Below are positions 1 to 7,738 of a stretch of DNA of 64,000 nucleotides, in pieces. The notes under the pieces were generated by a model, which searched no databases, was not told the DNA's origin, and saw nothing but the letters and a program-made list of their open reading frames with translations. Source of the DNA: CAVQBL01 sp963710715. GTDB taxonomy: Bacteria > Pseudomonadota > Gammaproteobacteria > DSM-16500. A program made the translations under genes and the position numbers. Numbering within the stretch: the stretch's first letter is position 1; each line of letters opens with the position of its first letter. The DNA lies in the NCBI GenBank assembly GCA_963710715.1, contig CAVQBL010000013.1, positions 186,001 to 250,000 of the forward strand, given 5' to 3'.

Positions 1-19
1 GAGCGGCCTTTGCCCACAG

Positions 20-2119
20 CTACAGCTTGCCTGCGTTCAAATGTTCTTCACATCGGTGTATATAAATTTTCGCCATTCCATCTTCTGGAAAAAGAGCTAA
101 TATTTTTTTAAATAAGTCCATGGCATGATTAAAATCTTGTTGTTGATAAGTCAAAAACGCTTTGCGTGAGAGCTCGCAGAGTTCAATTTGTTGTGAGGTT
201 GGAGGAAAATCGACAGAACCTTCCTTGCCCGCGACTAATTCATAGATTGCTGTGGGTTGCAATTTTCCTTTCACTTGAACAATATCTAATGGCCTAAATA
301 AAAATTGATTTGCACATTTTTCGTAGATAGCTTGGCTCACCACAATTTCTGTGTGATAGATTTTGTTAATGGTTTCGAGGCGTGCAGCAAGATTCACTGT
401 ATCACCGATAGCTGTATAGTTTAAACGATCAGAAGAGCCCATGTTGCCTACGATGGCTATTCCACTATGCAATCCAAAGCGTGTCGGAAAAAGTGATTTG
501 CCGGCTTGTAACCATTCTGCATTCATTATCTCAACTTGTTTTCGACAAGCGAGTGTTGCTTGGCAGGCATTGGCAATATGGTCAGGATCTTCTATGGGTG
601 CTCCCCAGAAAGCCATAATGGCATCACCAATATATTTATCAATGTTGCCTTTGTTTTGTTGGATGATGTGGGTCAGTGAGTTTAAGTATTCAGAGATGTG
701 AATCATTAATGTTTCTGCAGCAGTTTTTTCTGCTGCTTCAGTGAAATTAGCAATATCTGAGAATAACACAGTGATTTCTTTTTTTTGGCCGCCGACTTCT
801 GCAATGGTGCGTGTTTGTAGTAATTGTTCTACCAGTGTTTTAGGAACATATTTAGCAAAGGAAGAGAGCGCAGATTTTGTTGCGCGTAACGCATCAATCA
901 TGACTTGTACTTCATAGATGTGGGTTTTAATAGGTATTTTTTTATCGAATTGGAGTTTCACGATTTCTTTTGTTTCGTCAGCAAGACGCATAATGGGTCT
1001 TGAAATCGTGTGTGCAAAAATAATGACAAGCATTAATCCAATGAGCAACATAATCAGAGAGAATATCAATGTTTGTTGGTCGGTGCGCTTAATGGCTCCT
1101 ACGAAAACATCAATAGGCAAAATAGTTGCGATTTCCCAAGTTTCTTCTTTGCTAAAGGCATAAGGAGTAAAATTTGCAATGTAGCTTACTCCTTTGAATT
1201 CGAAATTAAAGCTTCTTTTTCCTATTTTTTGGTGCAAGTTATAAGCTTCGTTAATGAGTGGGTTGTTAATATCGCTTAGCCGTGGTAGTCGGTCATGAAT
1301 TTGTTGCGTGTTAAAATCTTTTTCATAACTGATAATTTCCCCATGACGATTGATGATAAAAACAGTGCCGCGATTACTGAGAGAAAAGTTTTTTAATTGT
1401 TGCGTAATTAAATCCACGCTCAAGTCTGCTGCTGCAACACCCGCAAGTTTATTGTTAATCCAAATAGGAAAAGAAATAGTGATCCCCGGTTTTTTTGTGC
1501 TGTAAAATTGATATACGCCAATCCAATAGTGATTCGTTAAATTTTTTGCGCCAATGTACCAGGGCCGTGTGAGTGGATCGTAAGAAACTGGAATATTTTT
1601 TTCCTCGCTAATTAAAATATCGTTTTCATTTTTATAATTTGCGGTAAGCAATGTTGATTTATCTTTATGTATTGCCATTTCAGAAAGAAAATTTGTTTGT
1701 GCTGGAATATGGAGTATATTGCTAAATGGAGCAGTGCTCTGCTCCCCTTTATTTGTGACGTGTGTTTCAATAAAAGTGTTACCTTGGGTATCAGATAAAT
1801 AAACGCTATTTAATTGTGGATAGACTTCTAAAATTGTATGCATGAATGCAGAAAGCGCACTCATGTCGGCGAGATTGATAAGCCGATCATTTATTAAGTA
1901 GCGAGAAATCGTGATAAATGGGGTTGGCCGTAAATACCCGTCGAGTTTTTCTATGATTATTTGATTCGTACGCTCAATCAGATCTTTCCCTACTTTCAAA
2001 ACAGCTGCCGTACTGCGTGTGTAAGTATAGGAAATAATGACCAGAACAGTAAAAAAGAATAAAGAAAAGAAAATAGTTAAAATATCAACACGCAGCTTGC
2101 GTTTTTTACGTAACAGCAA
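20..2119 (-). CDS. Class III adenylate/guanylate cyclase with Cache sensor and HAMP
   Basis: 699-residue membrane-bound nucleotide cyclase, predicted to make cAMP from ATP in response to a periplasmic ligand. An N-terminal membrane helix (about residues 12-34) is followed by a periplasmic Cache-like region (about 40-340), a second membrane helix (350-372), a HAMP-like segment and a cyclase domain (about 445-625). The catalytic domain keeps both metal-binding aspartates, D455 in FSDIANF and D499 in YIGDAIMAFWG, and the transition-state Asn/Arg pair in GDTVNLAARLE (N576, R580). The ~70-residue tail looks helical and TPR-like. It stands alone on the minus strand. Adenylate rather than guanylate specificity is inferred from the family, not shown. 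Confidence 0.9.
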   Translation of the reverse strand: MLLRKKRKLRVDILTIFFSLFFFTVLVIISYTYTRSTAAVLKVGKDLIERTNQIIIEKLDGYLRPTPFITISRYLINDRLINLADMSALSAFMHTILEVYPQLNSVYLSDTQGNTFIETHVTNKGEQSTAPFSNILHIPAQTNFLSEMAIHKDKSTLLTANYKNENDILISEEKNIPVSYDPLTRPWYIGAKNLTNHYWIGVYQFYSTKKPGITISFPIWINNKLAGVAAADLSVDLITQQLKNFSLSNRGTVFIINRHGEIISYEKDFNTQQIHDRLPRLSDINNPLINEAYNLHQKIGKRSFNFEFKGVSYIANFTPYAFSKEETWEIATILPIDVFVGAIKRTDQQTLIFSLIMLLIGLMLVIIFAHTISRPIMRLADETKEIVKLQFDKKIPIKTHIYEVQVMIDALRATKSALSSFAKYVPKTLVEQLLQTRTIAEVGGQKKEITVLFSDIANFTEAAEKTAAETLMIHISEYLNSLTHIIQQNKGNIDKYIGDAIMAFWGAPIEDPDHIANACQATLACRKQVEIMNAEWLQAGKSLFPTRFGLHSGIAIVGNMGSSDRLNYTAIGDTVNLAARLETINKIYHTEIVVSQAIYEKCANQFLFRPLDIVQVKGKLQPTAIYELVAGKEGSVDFPPTSQQIELCELSRKAFLTYQQQDFNHAMDLFKKILALFPEDGMAKIYIHRCEEHLNAGKL

Positions 2120-2196
2120 AATTGAGTCCTCGACTAAACATCGTCATTCTCGTCCCAGCGGAAGCGGGGGACGTTTTAAAAAGCAACAAAAAGAAC

Positions 2197-2328
2197 TCGT
2201 CATTGCGAGCCTCACGCTTTAGCTTTATGTGAGGCGTGGCAATCCAGAATGGTGATAAGTTGTAGGCAGTACTGGATTGCTTCGTCGCAAAAGGCGTGCT
2301 CCTCGCAATGACGGTGTGAATAGTTACC
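2197..2328. repeat. Dispersed palindromic repeat, copy 1
   Basis: An imperfect long inverted repeat whose ends read CGTCATTGCGAG and CTCGCAATGACGG, with internal arms GTGGCAATCCAG and CTGGATTGCTTCG. It belongs to the family also seen near 7613, 16688, 21517, 49616 and 63350. It shares about 60 bases of left arm almost exactly with the copies near 16688 and 49616, and all three are followed by GAATAGTTAC. There is no coding capacity; it is a MITE-like or REP-like element. Confidence 0.85.
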
Positions 2329-2330
2329 TT

Positions 2331-2504
2331 TTAAGCAACAATGTCTTTTATTTTAACGGGTTCGAAAATAGATACAAGCGTCTCATGCGTATCAATTTCA
2401 ATTTCAGGTGCAAGAAAATGTTTATCTTGCATGGGCTGAGCCGCTTTTTTTGAGGTATTCACTGCAGGATTTTTAGAAATTATCTTGCGGAATTCATCGT
2501 CCAT
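2331..2504 (-). CDS. Small uncharacterised protein, 57 residues
   Basis: A short open frame starting MDDEFRKIISKNPAV and ending PVKIKDIVA. Its ATG is preceded at good spacing by TAGGAGA, a strong ribosome-binding site. The product is hydrophilic and acidic to neutral, with no membrane segment or cysteine. It ends next to the dispersed repeat and lies upstream of and divergent from nnrE. I do not recognise a family. The good ribosome-binding site and sensible amino-acid composition make it more than a chance frame, but no function can be given. Confidence 0.5.
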   Translation of the reverse strand: MDDEFRKIISKNPAVNTSKKAAQPMQDKHFLAPEIEIDTHETLVSIFEPVKIKDIVA

Positions 2505-2590
2505 GATGGTATCTCCTATGTCTTATATTCTATGTCTCTATTATACTCCCATGACATAAAGTGGGATGTTGAAAATATCGAAAGTTTCTG

Positions 2591-2619
2591 TTGACAGTTA
2601 TCTTATTGAATTATATATG
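2591..2619 (+). promoter_or_regulatory. Sigma-70 type promoter of nnrE
   Basis: A perfect TTGACA (2591-2596), a 17-base spacer and TATATG (2614-2619) lie 20 bases before the nnrE start codon. The leader would therefore be very short. Confidence 0.6.
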
Positions 2620-2638
2620 GTTTTAAAGGTCAAGATGA

Positions 2639-3304
2639 ATGGTGCATAATCAACTGATACTAAGCCGCGATGAAGTGCGAGAGCTCGATCGCCGTGCTAT
2701 TGAGGAATATGGAATCCCCGGTATAGTCTTGATGGAAAATGCAGGGCGTTGCATTGTCGATTATCTCTTATCGCAGGATGTACAAGGCAATATAATTGTT
2801 TGCTGTGGAAAAGGAAACAATGCAGGTGATGGTTTTGTTATTGCGCGTCATTTGAGTAATCAGGATCTATCCCTGCAGGTATTATTATTTGCAAAGCCAG
2901 ACAAGCTTACAGGCGATGCAAAAACGAATTTTGAGATTCTTGTAAAATCTTCTATACCAATCATCATCGTTGATGATAAAAATTTTAATTCTGTATTAAA
3001 TGATATCTTACCGAATGCAAATTGGATTATCGATGCATTATTTGGCACAGGATTGTATGGAACGGTTCAGCCGCCATTTGATAAAATTATTCAAGCTATT
3101 AATAAAGCGAATAAAAAAACTTTATCGGTAGATATTCCATCGGGTTTAGATTGTGACTCAGGTGAACCATTAGGGGTTGCTGTGAAAGCAACGCATACCG
3201 TTACTTTTGTGGCTTATAAAAAAGGATTTATGAATCCGCAAGCAAAAAAATATTTAGGTAATATTCATGTGGTTAATATCGGGCTACCCAAAGTATTAAT
3301 TTAG
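2639..3304 (+). CDS. nnrE: NAD(P)H-hydrate epimerase (YjeF N-terminal domain)
   Basis: Repairs hydrated NAD(P)H by interconverting the R and S epimers so that the S form can be dehydrated. The 221 residues match only the N-terminal half of the fused bifunctional YjeF enzyme. Visible marks are YGIPGIVLMENAGR near the start, the GKGNNAGDGFVIARHL phosphate-binding loop, DALFGTGL, and SVDIPSGLDCDSG. No ADP-dependent dehydratase (NnrD) half follows, so the partner activity must lie elsewhere or be missing. The ATG is chosen because a nearby upstream ATG (2635) runs into a stop after four codons. A consensus-like promoter lies directly upstream. Confidence 0.92.
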   Translation: MVHNQLILSRDEVRELDRRAIEEYGIPGIVLMENAGRCIVDYLLSQDVQGNIIVCCGKGNNAGDGFVIARHLSNQDLSLQVLLFAKPDKLTGDAKTNFEILVKSSIPIIIVDDKNFNSVLNDILPNANWIIDALFGTGLYGTVQPPFDKIIQAINKANKKTLSVDIPSGLDCDSGEPLGVAVKATHTVTFVAYKKGFMNPQAKKYLGNIHVVNIGLPKVLI

Positions 3305-3332
3305 ACTTTATTACACCAACGGCTAGCAAAAA

Positions 3333-3542
3333 TTAAGTGAGGCCGTGATGGCTTGATTTCCCAGTTCTTTCAATTTTTTTTAGTAAGTCACATCGAAGAT
3401 TTCTTGTTTTGCTGTCGCATTCTTCAAGGGCGGCATTGATGTTTGCAAAAAATACTGCGTTTTCAACTAAATTTTTATCATCAATTATTTTGTTATCATA
3501 AAGCCAAGTGGATCCCTGTGTAAAAGCATCACGGGATAACAT
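3333..3542 (-). CDS. Possible small uncharacterised protein
   Basis: A frame of 69 residues from the first ATG (78 if a TTG at 3569 is used). It encodes a hydrophilic, probably helical product with MLSRDAFTQGSTWLYD and CDSKTRNLRCDLLKK. It lies just downstream of murA on the same strand. There is no clear ribosome-binding site and no recognised family. It could be the C-terminal remnant of a longer gene or a chance frame. Confidence 0.3.
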   Translation of the reverse strand: MLSRDAFTQGSTWLYDNKIIDDKNLVENAVFFANINAALEECDSKTRNLRCDLLKKIERTGKSSHHGLT

Positions 3543-3572
3543 TTGTATTTGCAAAAAAGCGCAATACAAATG

Positions 3573-4835
3573 TTAATTAGGCACGCGTTGAATACGAGCG
3601 CCTAGCTGTAAAAACTTTTCTTCGATACGCTCATAACCACGATCAATATGATAAATGCGGTCGATGCTGGTTTCTCCATGAGCCGCAAGTCCAGCTAAAA
3701 CTAAACTAGCTGAAGCACGTAAATCTGTTGCCATAGTGGGTGCGCCTTGCAAATTATCGACACCGGTGCAAATCGCCGTATTACCTTTTAGAGCAATTTT
3801 TGCGCCCATGCGTTGCAATTCTTGTACGTGCATGAAACGATTTTCAAATACAGTTTCAGTGATAATTCCTGTGCCTTCTGCAATCGAATTTAATGCCATG
3901 ATTTGAGCTTGCATATCAGTCGGGAACGCAGGATAAGGCGCGGTACTGACATTGATCGCTTTAGGCCGATTGCCTTTCATATCCAGCGAAATCCAATCGT
4001 CGCCGGTTTCGATCTGAGCGCCGGTTTCGCTTAATTTCAGCAGAATGGATTCCAATAAGTTGGGACGCGTGTTTTTTAATTTCATTTTTCCGCGAGTAAT
4101 AGCTGCAGCTGTGAGATAAGTTCCTGTTTCGATACGGTCTGGTAAAGCATGGTAGTGTCCACTGGAAAGCTCATCTATACCGTCAATCACGATTGTTGAG
4201 CTTCCTGCACCACTGATTTGTGCGCCTAACGTATTTAAAAAGTTTGCTAAATCTTCTACTTCAGGTTCACGTGCCGCATTGTGAATAATGGTTTGTCCTT
4301 TGGCGAGTACTCCAGCCATCATAATATTTTCTGTACCCGTGACTGTGACTAAATCCATCACAATTGTTGCGCCTTGTAAGCGTTTTTTTGCGGTTGCCTT
4401 GATGTAGCCGTTTTCAACAAGAATATCGGCACCCATTGCATGCAAGCCTTTTAAATGCTGATCAACAGGTCGTGTTCCGATTGCGCAACCGCCTGGCAAT
4501 GATACATCGGCTTCGCCAAAACGACTCAATAAAGGGCCTAGCACGAGTATGGATGCACGCATGGTTCTAACCAGTTCATAAGGCGCATGAAAAGAGTGTA
4601 CCTTGCTAGCATCCACTTCAATATTAGAGTATTCATCGAGTGTTAAATGTACGCCCATTTGGCCCAGCAAACTCATGATGGTAGTGACATCATGCAGATG
4701 CGGGATATTGCTAATGCGAATAGGTGCTGATGTTAATAATGTGGCAGCTAAAATGGGTAATGCAGCATTTTTCGCGCCGGAAATACGGATTTCACCATTT
4801 AAAGGGATATTGCCGTGAATGATTAATTTATCCAT
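3573..4835 (-). CDS. murA: UDP-N-acetylglucosamine 1-carboxyvinyltransferase
   Basis: Catalyses the first committed step of peptidoglycan synthesis, transferring enolpyruvate from PEP to UDP-GlcNAc in the cytoplasm. The full-length 420-residue protein starts MDKLIIHGNIPLNGEIRISGAK with the usual K22/N23 substrate loop. The catalytic cysteine is C117 in LPGGCAIGTRP, so it belongs to the fosfomycin-sensitive Cys type rather than the Asp type. Other family marks are TDMQAQIMAL and the C-terminal RGYERIEEK. It lies 3 bases downstream of a BolA-like gene on the same strand, an arrangement common in gammaproteobacteria. Confidence 0.97.
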   Translation of the reverse strand: MDKLIIHGNIPLNGEIRISGAKNAALPILAATLLTSAPIRISNIPHLHDVTTIMSLLGQMGVHLTLDEYSNIEVDASKVHSFHAPYELVRTMRASILVLGPLLSRFGEADVSLPGGCAIGTRPVDQHLKGLHAMGADILVENGYIKATAKKRLQGATIVMDLVTVTGTENIMMAGVLAKGQTIIHNAAREPEVEDLANFLNTLGAQISGAGSSTIVIDGIDELSSGHYHALPDRIETGTYLTAAAITRGKMKLKNTRPNLLESILLKLSETGAQIETGDDWISLDMKGNRPKAINVSTAPYPAFPTDMQAQIMALNSIAEGTGIITETVFENRFMHVQELQRMGAKIALKGNTAICTGVDNLQGAPTMATDLRASASLVLAGLAAHGETSIDRIYHIDRGYERIEEKFLQLGARIQRVPN

Positions 4836-4838
4836 GTT

Positions 4839-5093
4839 TTAAGACTCATGTTGGGTTTGTTGATGCCATTCTTCTGGAGTGAAGGTTTTAATAGAAATGG
4901 CATGTATGGTGCCATCTGCAATTCGGTTGCCTAGTGTAGCATAAACGAGTTGCTGTTTTTGAATGCGATTTTTGCCTGTAAATTCGGGGCTAATGACGGT
5001 TGCATTAAAGTGTACGCCATCATCACCTTCAATAATAGCAGTGCAGTCTTTTAAGCCTGTCTCGATTAATTTTTTGATGTCATTTGGGCGCAT
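4839..5093 (-). CDS. ibaG: BolA/IbaG family protein
   Basis: An 84-residue BolA-fold protein, probably IbaG-like, a partner of monothiol glutaredoxins in iron-sulfur handling and usually linked to murA. The start is placed at MRPNDIKKLIETGL because homologues begin there and AAGAAG lies upstream. The open frame extends 43 codons further, but that part looks non-coding. The typical core is visible: EGDDGVHFNATVISPEFTGKNRIQKQQLVYATLG, with the conserved F/R/H positions of the nucleic-acid/glutaredoxin face and a C-terminal HAISIKTFTPEEW. Translation of murA would follow directly. Confidence 0.85.
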   Translation of the reverse strand: MRPNDIKKLIETGLKDCTAIIEGDDGVHFNATVISPEFTGKNRIQKQQLVYATLGNRIADGTIHAISIKTFTPEEWHQQTQHES

Positions 5094-5268
5094 AACGGTG
5101 CTTCTTGAAAGTGTGTTAAGCGTAACGCAAGTGTCTAGATTCGTCAAATGGATATATGCTTTTTTTCCTAAAATCCTGGGGAATTTGCAGTTGAGGGCGA
5201 TAAGCGATTCCTTGCTGTTCAACGCGTGTTATAATTGCTCTATCTTAACTTAACGTAGGATAGCAGCA

Positions 5269-5817
5269 TTGAATATTGATCTCTCCACAGGCTTATTGGA
5301 TCCCGCGCGTCGCCATCTGGTTTCTAAGCATTGTGATGCACGTCCTGCTAATACAGTCATTGATATGATTGTAGTGCACAGCATCAGTTTGCCACCGGGT
5401 GAATTTGGTTCAGATGCTATAGAACAATTTTTTTGTGGGCAGCTCAATTTTTCTGCTCATCCTTATTTTAAAACGATAGCTAACCTCAGAGTGTCAGCGC
5501 ATTTATTGATAGACCGCGCAGGAAAAATTACGCAGTTTGTTCCATTTTCACAACGCGCTTGGCATGCAGGAAAATCTTTTTTTCAAGGTCGTGAGCAGTG
5601 TAATGATTTTTCCATTGGAATTGAACTTGAGGGCACAGATGATATTCCCTATGAAAAAATTCAATATGCGCAATTGGCTAACGTGATTCAGCAATTAATG
5701 AAAGCGTATCCAGCCATCACGCGAGATCGAATTGTGGGTCACTCCGATATTGCCCCTGGGCGTAAGACAGACCCGGGGGCGGTTTTTGATTGGAAATATT
5801 TAGATTCTTTAACCTAA
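5269..5817 (+). CDS. ampD: 1,6-anhydro-N-acetylmuramyl-L-alanine amidase
   Basis: Cytoplasmic zinc amidase that removes the stem peptide from anhydromuropeptides during wall recycling, and so silences AmpR-type beta-lactamase induction. In the 182-residue protein the zinc ligands fit H37 (VVHS), H158 (VGHSDIAPGRK) and D168. K166 is the stabilising lysine, and IGIELEG carries the catalytic Glu region. The start is a TTG with TAGGA upstream; no ATG fits. It is followed by ampE. A class A beta-lactamase is encoded far away at 62431, and no ampR is visible in the window. Confidence 0.95.
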   Translation: MNIDLSTGLLDPARRHLVSKHCDARPANTVIDMIVVHSISLPPGEFGSDAIEQFFCGQLNFSAHPYFKTIANLRVSAHLLIDRAGKITQFVPFSQRAWHAGKSFFQGREQCNDFSIGIELEGTDDIPYEKIQYAQLANVIQQLMKAYPAITRDRIVGHSDIAPGRKTDPGAVFDWKYLDSLT

Positions 5818-5909
5818 TTTGGGTTATTTTGAAATATCGAATTCGTGTATAATGCCACCCCATGTTTATATCGAAAACTCGCTAATCATTATATATAGGA
5901 AGATTTAGC

Positions 5910-6737
5910 ATGACATTTATTATCGTCTTAATTTCGCTCATCATAGAGCGATTTTTTGATTGGAGCCATTTGCGCCATTGGGAATGGCTAGTTCGCTATC
6001 AGCAATGGATGAATAATCGGTTCGCTCATTGGTCAGTGTATCTCGCCACTTTGGTCGCGGTATTGCCATTACTCATTGCTGTGGGAGTAGTCAATCATCT
6101 TTTATCGGGTGTGTTATTTGGACTGTTAACGTTACTATTTGGCGTATTTATCCTCGTTTATTGTTTTGGCCCAGAAAATTTTTGGGCACAAATTTATTCG
6201 TGCATCGCTATCTTACAAAAAGATGATTCTGAAGCTGCAATGAAAGAAATTGGCGCTTTATTTAGAATTAAACCCACCCGTAAATCGCAAGCGTTTCATT
6301 TAACACTAATTCGCACCTTGTTTGTAGAGTCGCATCGTCGTGTATTTGCGGTTTTATTTTGGTTCGTTATTCTTGGACCTATTGGTGCAGTGTTATATCG
6401 CTTTATTGCAATCAATAGTGAACAGCCTGGGCCCGGTGCTTTCACACGGCGGCAAATGCTGCGCATAATAGATTGGTTGCCGGTGCGTGTTTACACCTTT
6501 ATTTTTGCACTCGGTGGTCACTTTACCGAAGTATTTCCACATTGGAGGCGCCGCGTCATCAGTGGTTTAGGAGTGAACCGAACGTTGCTGACACATTGCG
6601 GTGTCGCAGCTTTAGATGTCGTGAAAGATGGGCACATTCCTGAAGATGGATCGGTTGAGCAGAAAACCATTGCATTGCTTGATCGAGTCTATGTCATGGC
6701 ATTGGTTATTTTGGCTATCGTTGTGTTGATCATTTAG
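5910..6737 (+). CDS. ampE: AmpE, regulatory inner-membrane protein
   Basis: A 275-residue polytopic protein of the AmpE/CobD-like family, located in the inner membrane. In enterobacteria it forms an operon with ampD and may act as a signalling sensor; its reaction is unknown. It starts MTFIIVLISLIIERFFDWSHLR with AGGA upstream. Hydrophobic segments lie near residues 1-20, 45-85, 145-165 and 255-275. The C-terminal VYVMALVILAIVVLII overlaps the start of the next gene. Pairing with ampD makes the call firm. Confidence 0.9.
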   Translation: MTFIIVLISLIIERFFDWSHLRHWEWLVRYQQWMNNRFAHWSVYLATLVAVLPLLIAVGVVNHLLSGVLFGLLTLLFGVFILVYCFGPENFWAQIYSCIAILQKDDSEAAMKEIGALFRIKPTRKSQAFHLTLIRTLFVESHRRVFAVLFWFVILGPIGAVLYRFIAINSEQPGPGAFTRRQMLRIIDWLPVRVYTFIFALGGHFTEVFPHWRRRVISGLGVNRTLLTHCGVAALDVVKDGHIPEDGSVEQKTIALLDRVYVMALVILAIVVLII

Positions 6738-7597
6738 TGAAAAATATTGCCAAGGGATTACTGTTATTTTTAATTAGTACTTTAGTCCATGCTCACACAG
6801 TGACAGACGATGTGGGTCAACAAGTCGTGCTCAAGCATCCTGCGCAACGTATTATTAGCCTGGCCCCTGATTTAACGGAATTATTGTTTGCAGCAGGTGC
6901 GGGTGATCGCATTGTGGGTGTGATGCAAGGCAGTGATTATCCGGCAGCAGCAAAAAAGATTCCTAGAGTTGCAAATTATCAGAGTGTCAATATAGAAGCG
7001 ATTTTAGCTTTACGTGCAGATTTAATTGTAGTTTGGACACAAGGAAATTTAGCCGAAAAATTAAAAAGATTAGGCATCCCGATTTATCGTAGCCAGCAAG
7101 AAAAATTAACCGATATCCCAGCTACATTAAAACGCTTGGGTTATTTAGCAGGAACAGAAAAAATAGCGAATCGAGCAGCAGAAGATTTTTTGCAGCGTTA
7201 TACGCAATTACAAAAAACCTACGCGAATAAAAAGCCGCTTACGGTTTTTTATCAAGTTTGGATGCAGCCATTGATTACTGTTTCTAAATCCAGTTGGATT
7301 AATGAAGTGATTTCGCTTTGTGGTGGCAGAAATATTTTTGCGGATTTGAAAGGTGCTGCGCCGGCGGTTAATTTAGAAGCAGTAATAACTGCAAACCCCG
7401 ATGTGATTATTGGCACAGATACACCTCGCGATTGGCAAAAAATATGGCGTACGTGGAAGCAGCTGAATGCGGTTCTTAATAATCATATTTATTCTGTTAA
7501 TCCAGATTGGGTAGAGCGTGCAGGACCCCGCATACTGGATGGTGTAGCATCCATTTGTCGTGATCTAGCGTTGGCGCGGGGGGAGGGTTCGGGGTAA
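6737..7597 (+). CDS. btuF: Cobalamin/iron-type ABC transporter substrate-binding protein (BtuF-like)
   Basis: A 286-residue periplasmic class III binding protein. The GTG start lies inside the ampE stop region, so translation is probably coupled. A signal peptide (about residues 1-19, cut after VHAHT) precedes two lobes with QRIISLAPDLTELLFAAGAGDRIVGV and NWINEVISLCGG-type features. The family carries vitamin B12 or iron-siderophores. B12 is the likelier cargo, because a cobalamin adenosyltransferase lies at 15061, but no BtuC or BtuD gene is in the window. Substrate assignment is inference. Confidence 0.75.
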   Translation: MKNIAKGLLLFLISTLVHAHTVTDDVGQQVVLKHPAQRIISLAPDLTELLFAAGAGDRIVGVMQGSDYPAAAKKIPRVANYQSVNIEAILALRADLIVVWTQGNLAEKLKRLGIPIYRSQQEKLTDIPATLKRLGYLAGTEKIANRAAEDFLQRYTQLQKTYANKKPLTVFYQVWMQPLITVSKSSWINEVISLCGGRNIFADLKGAAPAVNLEAVITANPDVIIGTDTPRDWQKIWRTWKQLNAVLNNHIYSVNPDWVERAGPRILDGVASICRDLALARGEGSG

Positions 7598-7612
7598 AAT
7601 AATAACATTGCT

Positions 7613-7718
7613 CGTCATTGCGAGGAGTGCTTTTTCGACGAAGCAATCCAGGACAATATTTATTTTAAGACAGCACTGGATTGCTTCACCATGTAAAAAG
7701 CACATGGTTCGCAATGAC
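7613..7718. repeat. Dispersed palindromic repeat, copy 2
   Basis: CGTCATTGCGAGGAG at the left, GAAGCAATCCAGGA and CTGGATTGCTTCACC internally, and GTTCGCAATGACAC at the right form an imperfect inverted repeat of the same family as the copy near 2197. It fills the gap between the btuF-like gene and aceE. Confidence 0.8.
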
Positions 7719-7738
7719 ACAAAGAAGGAAACATCAGC

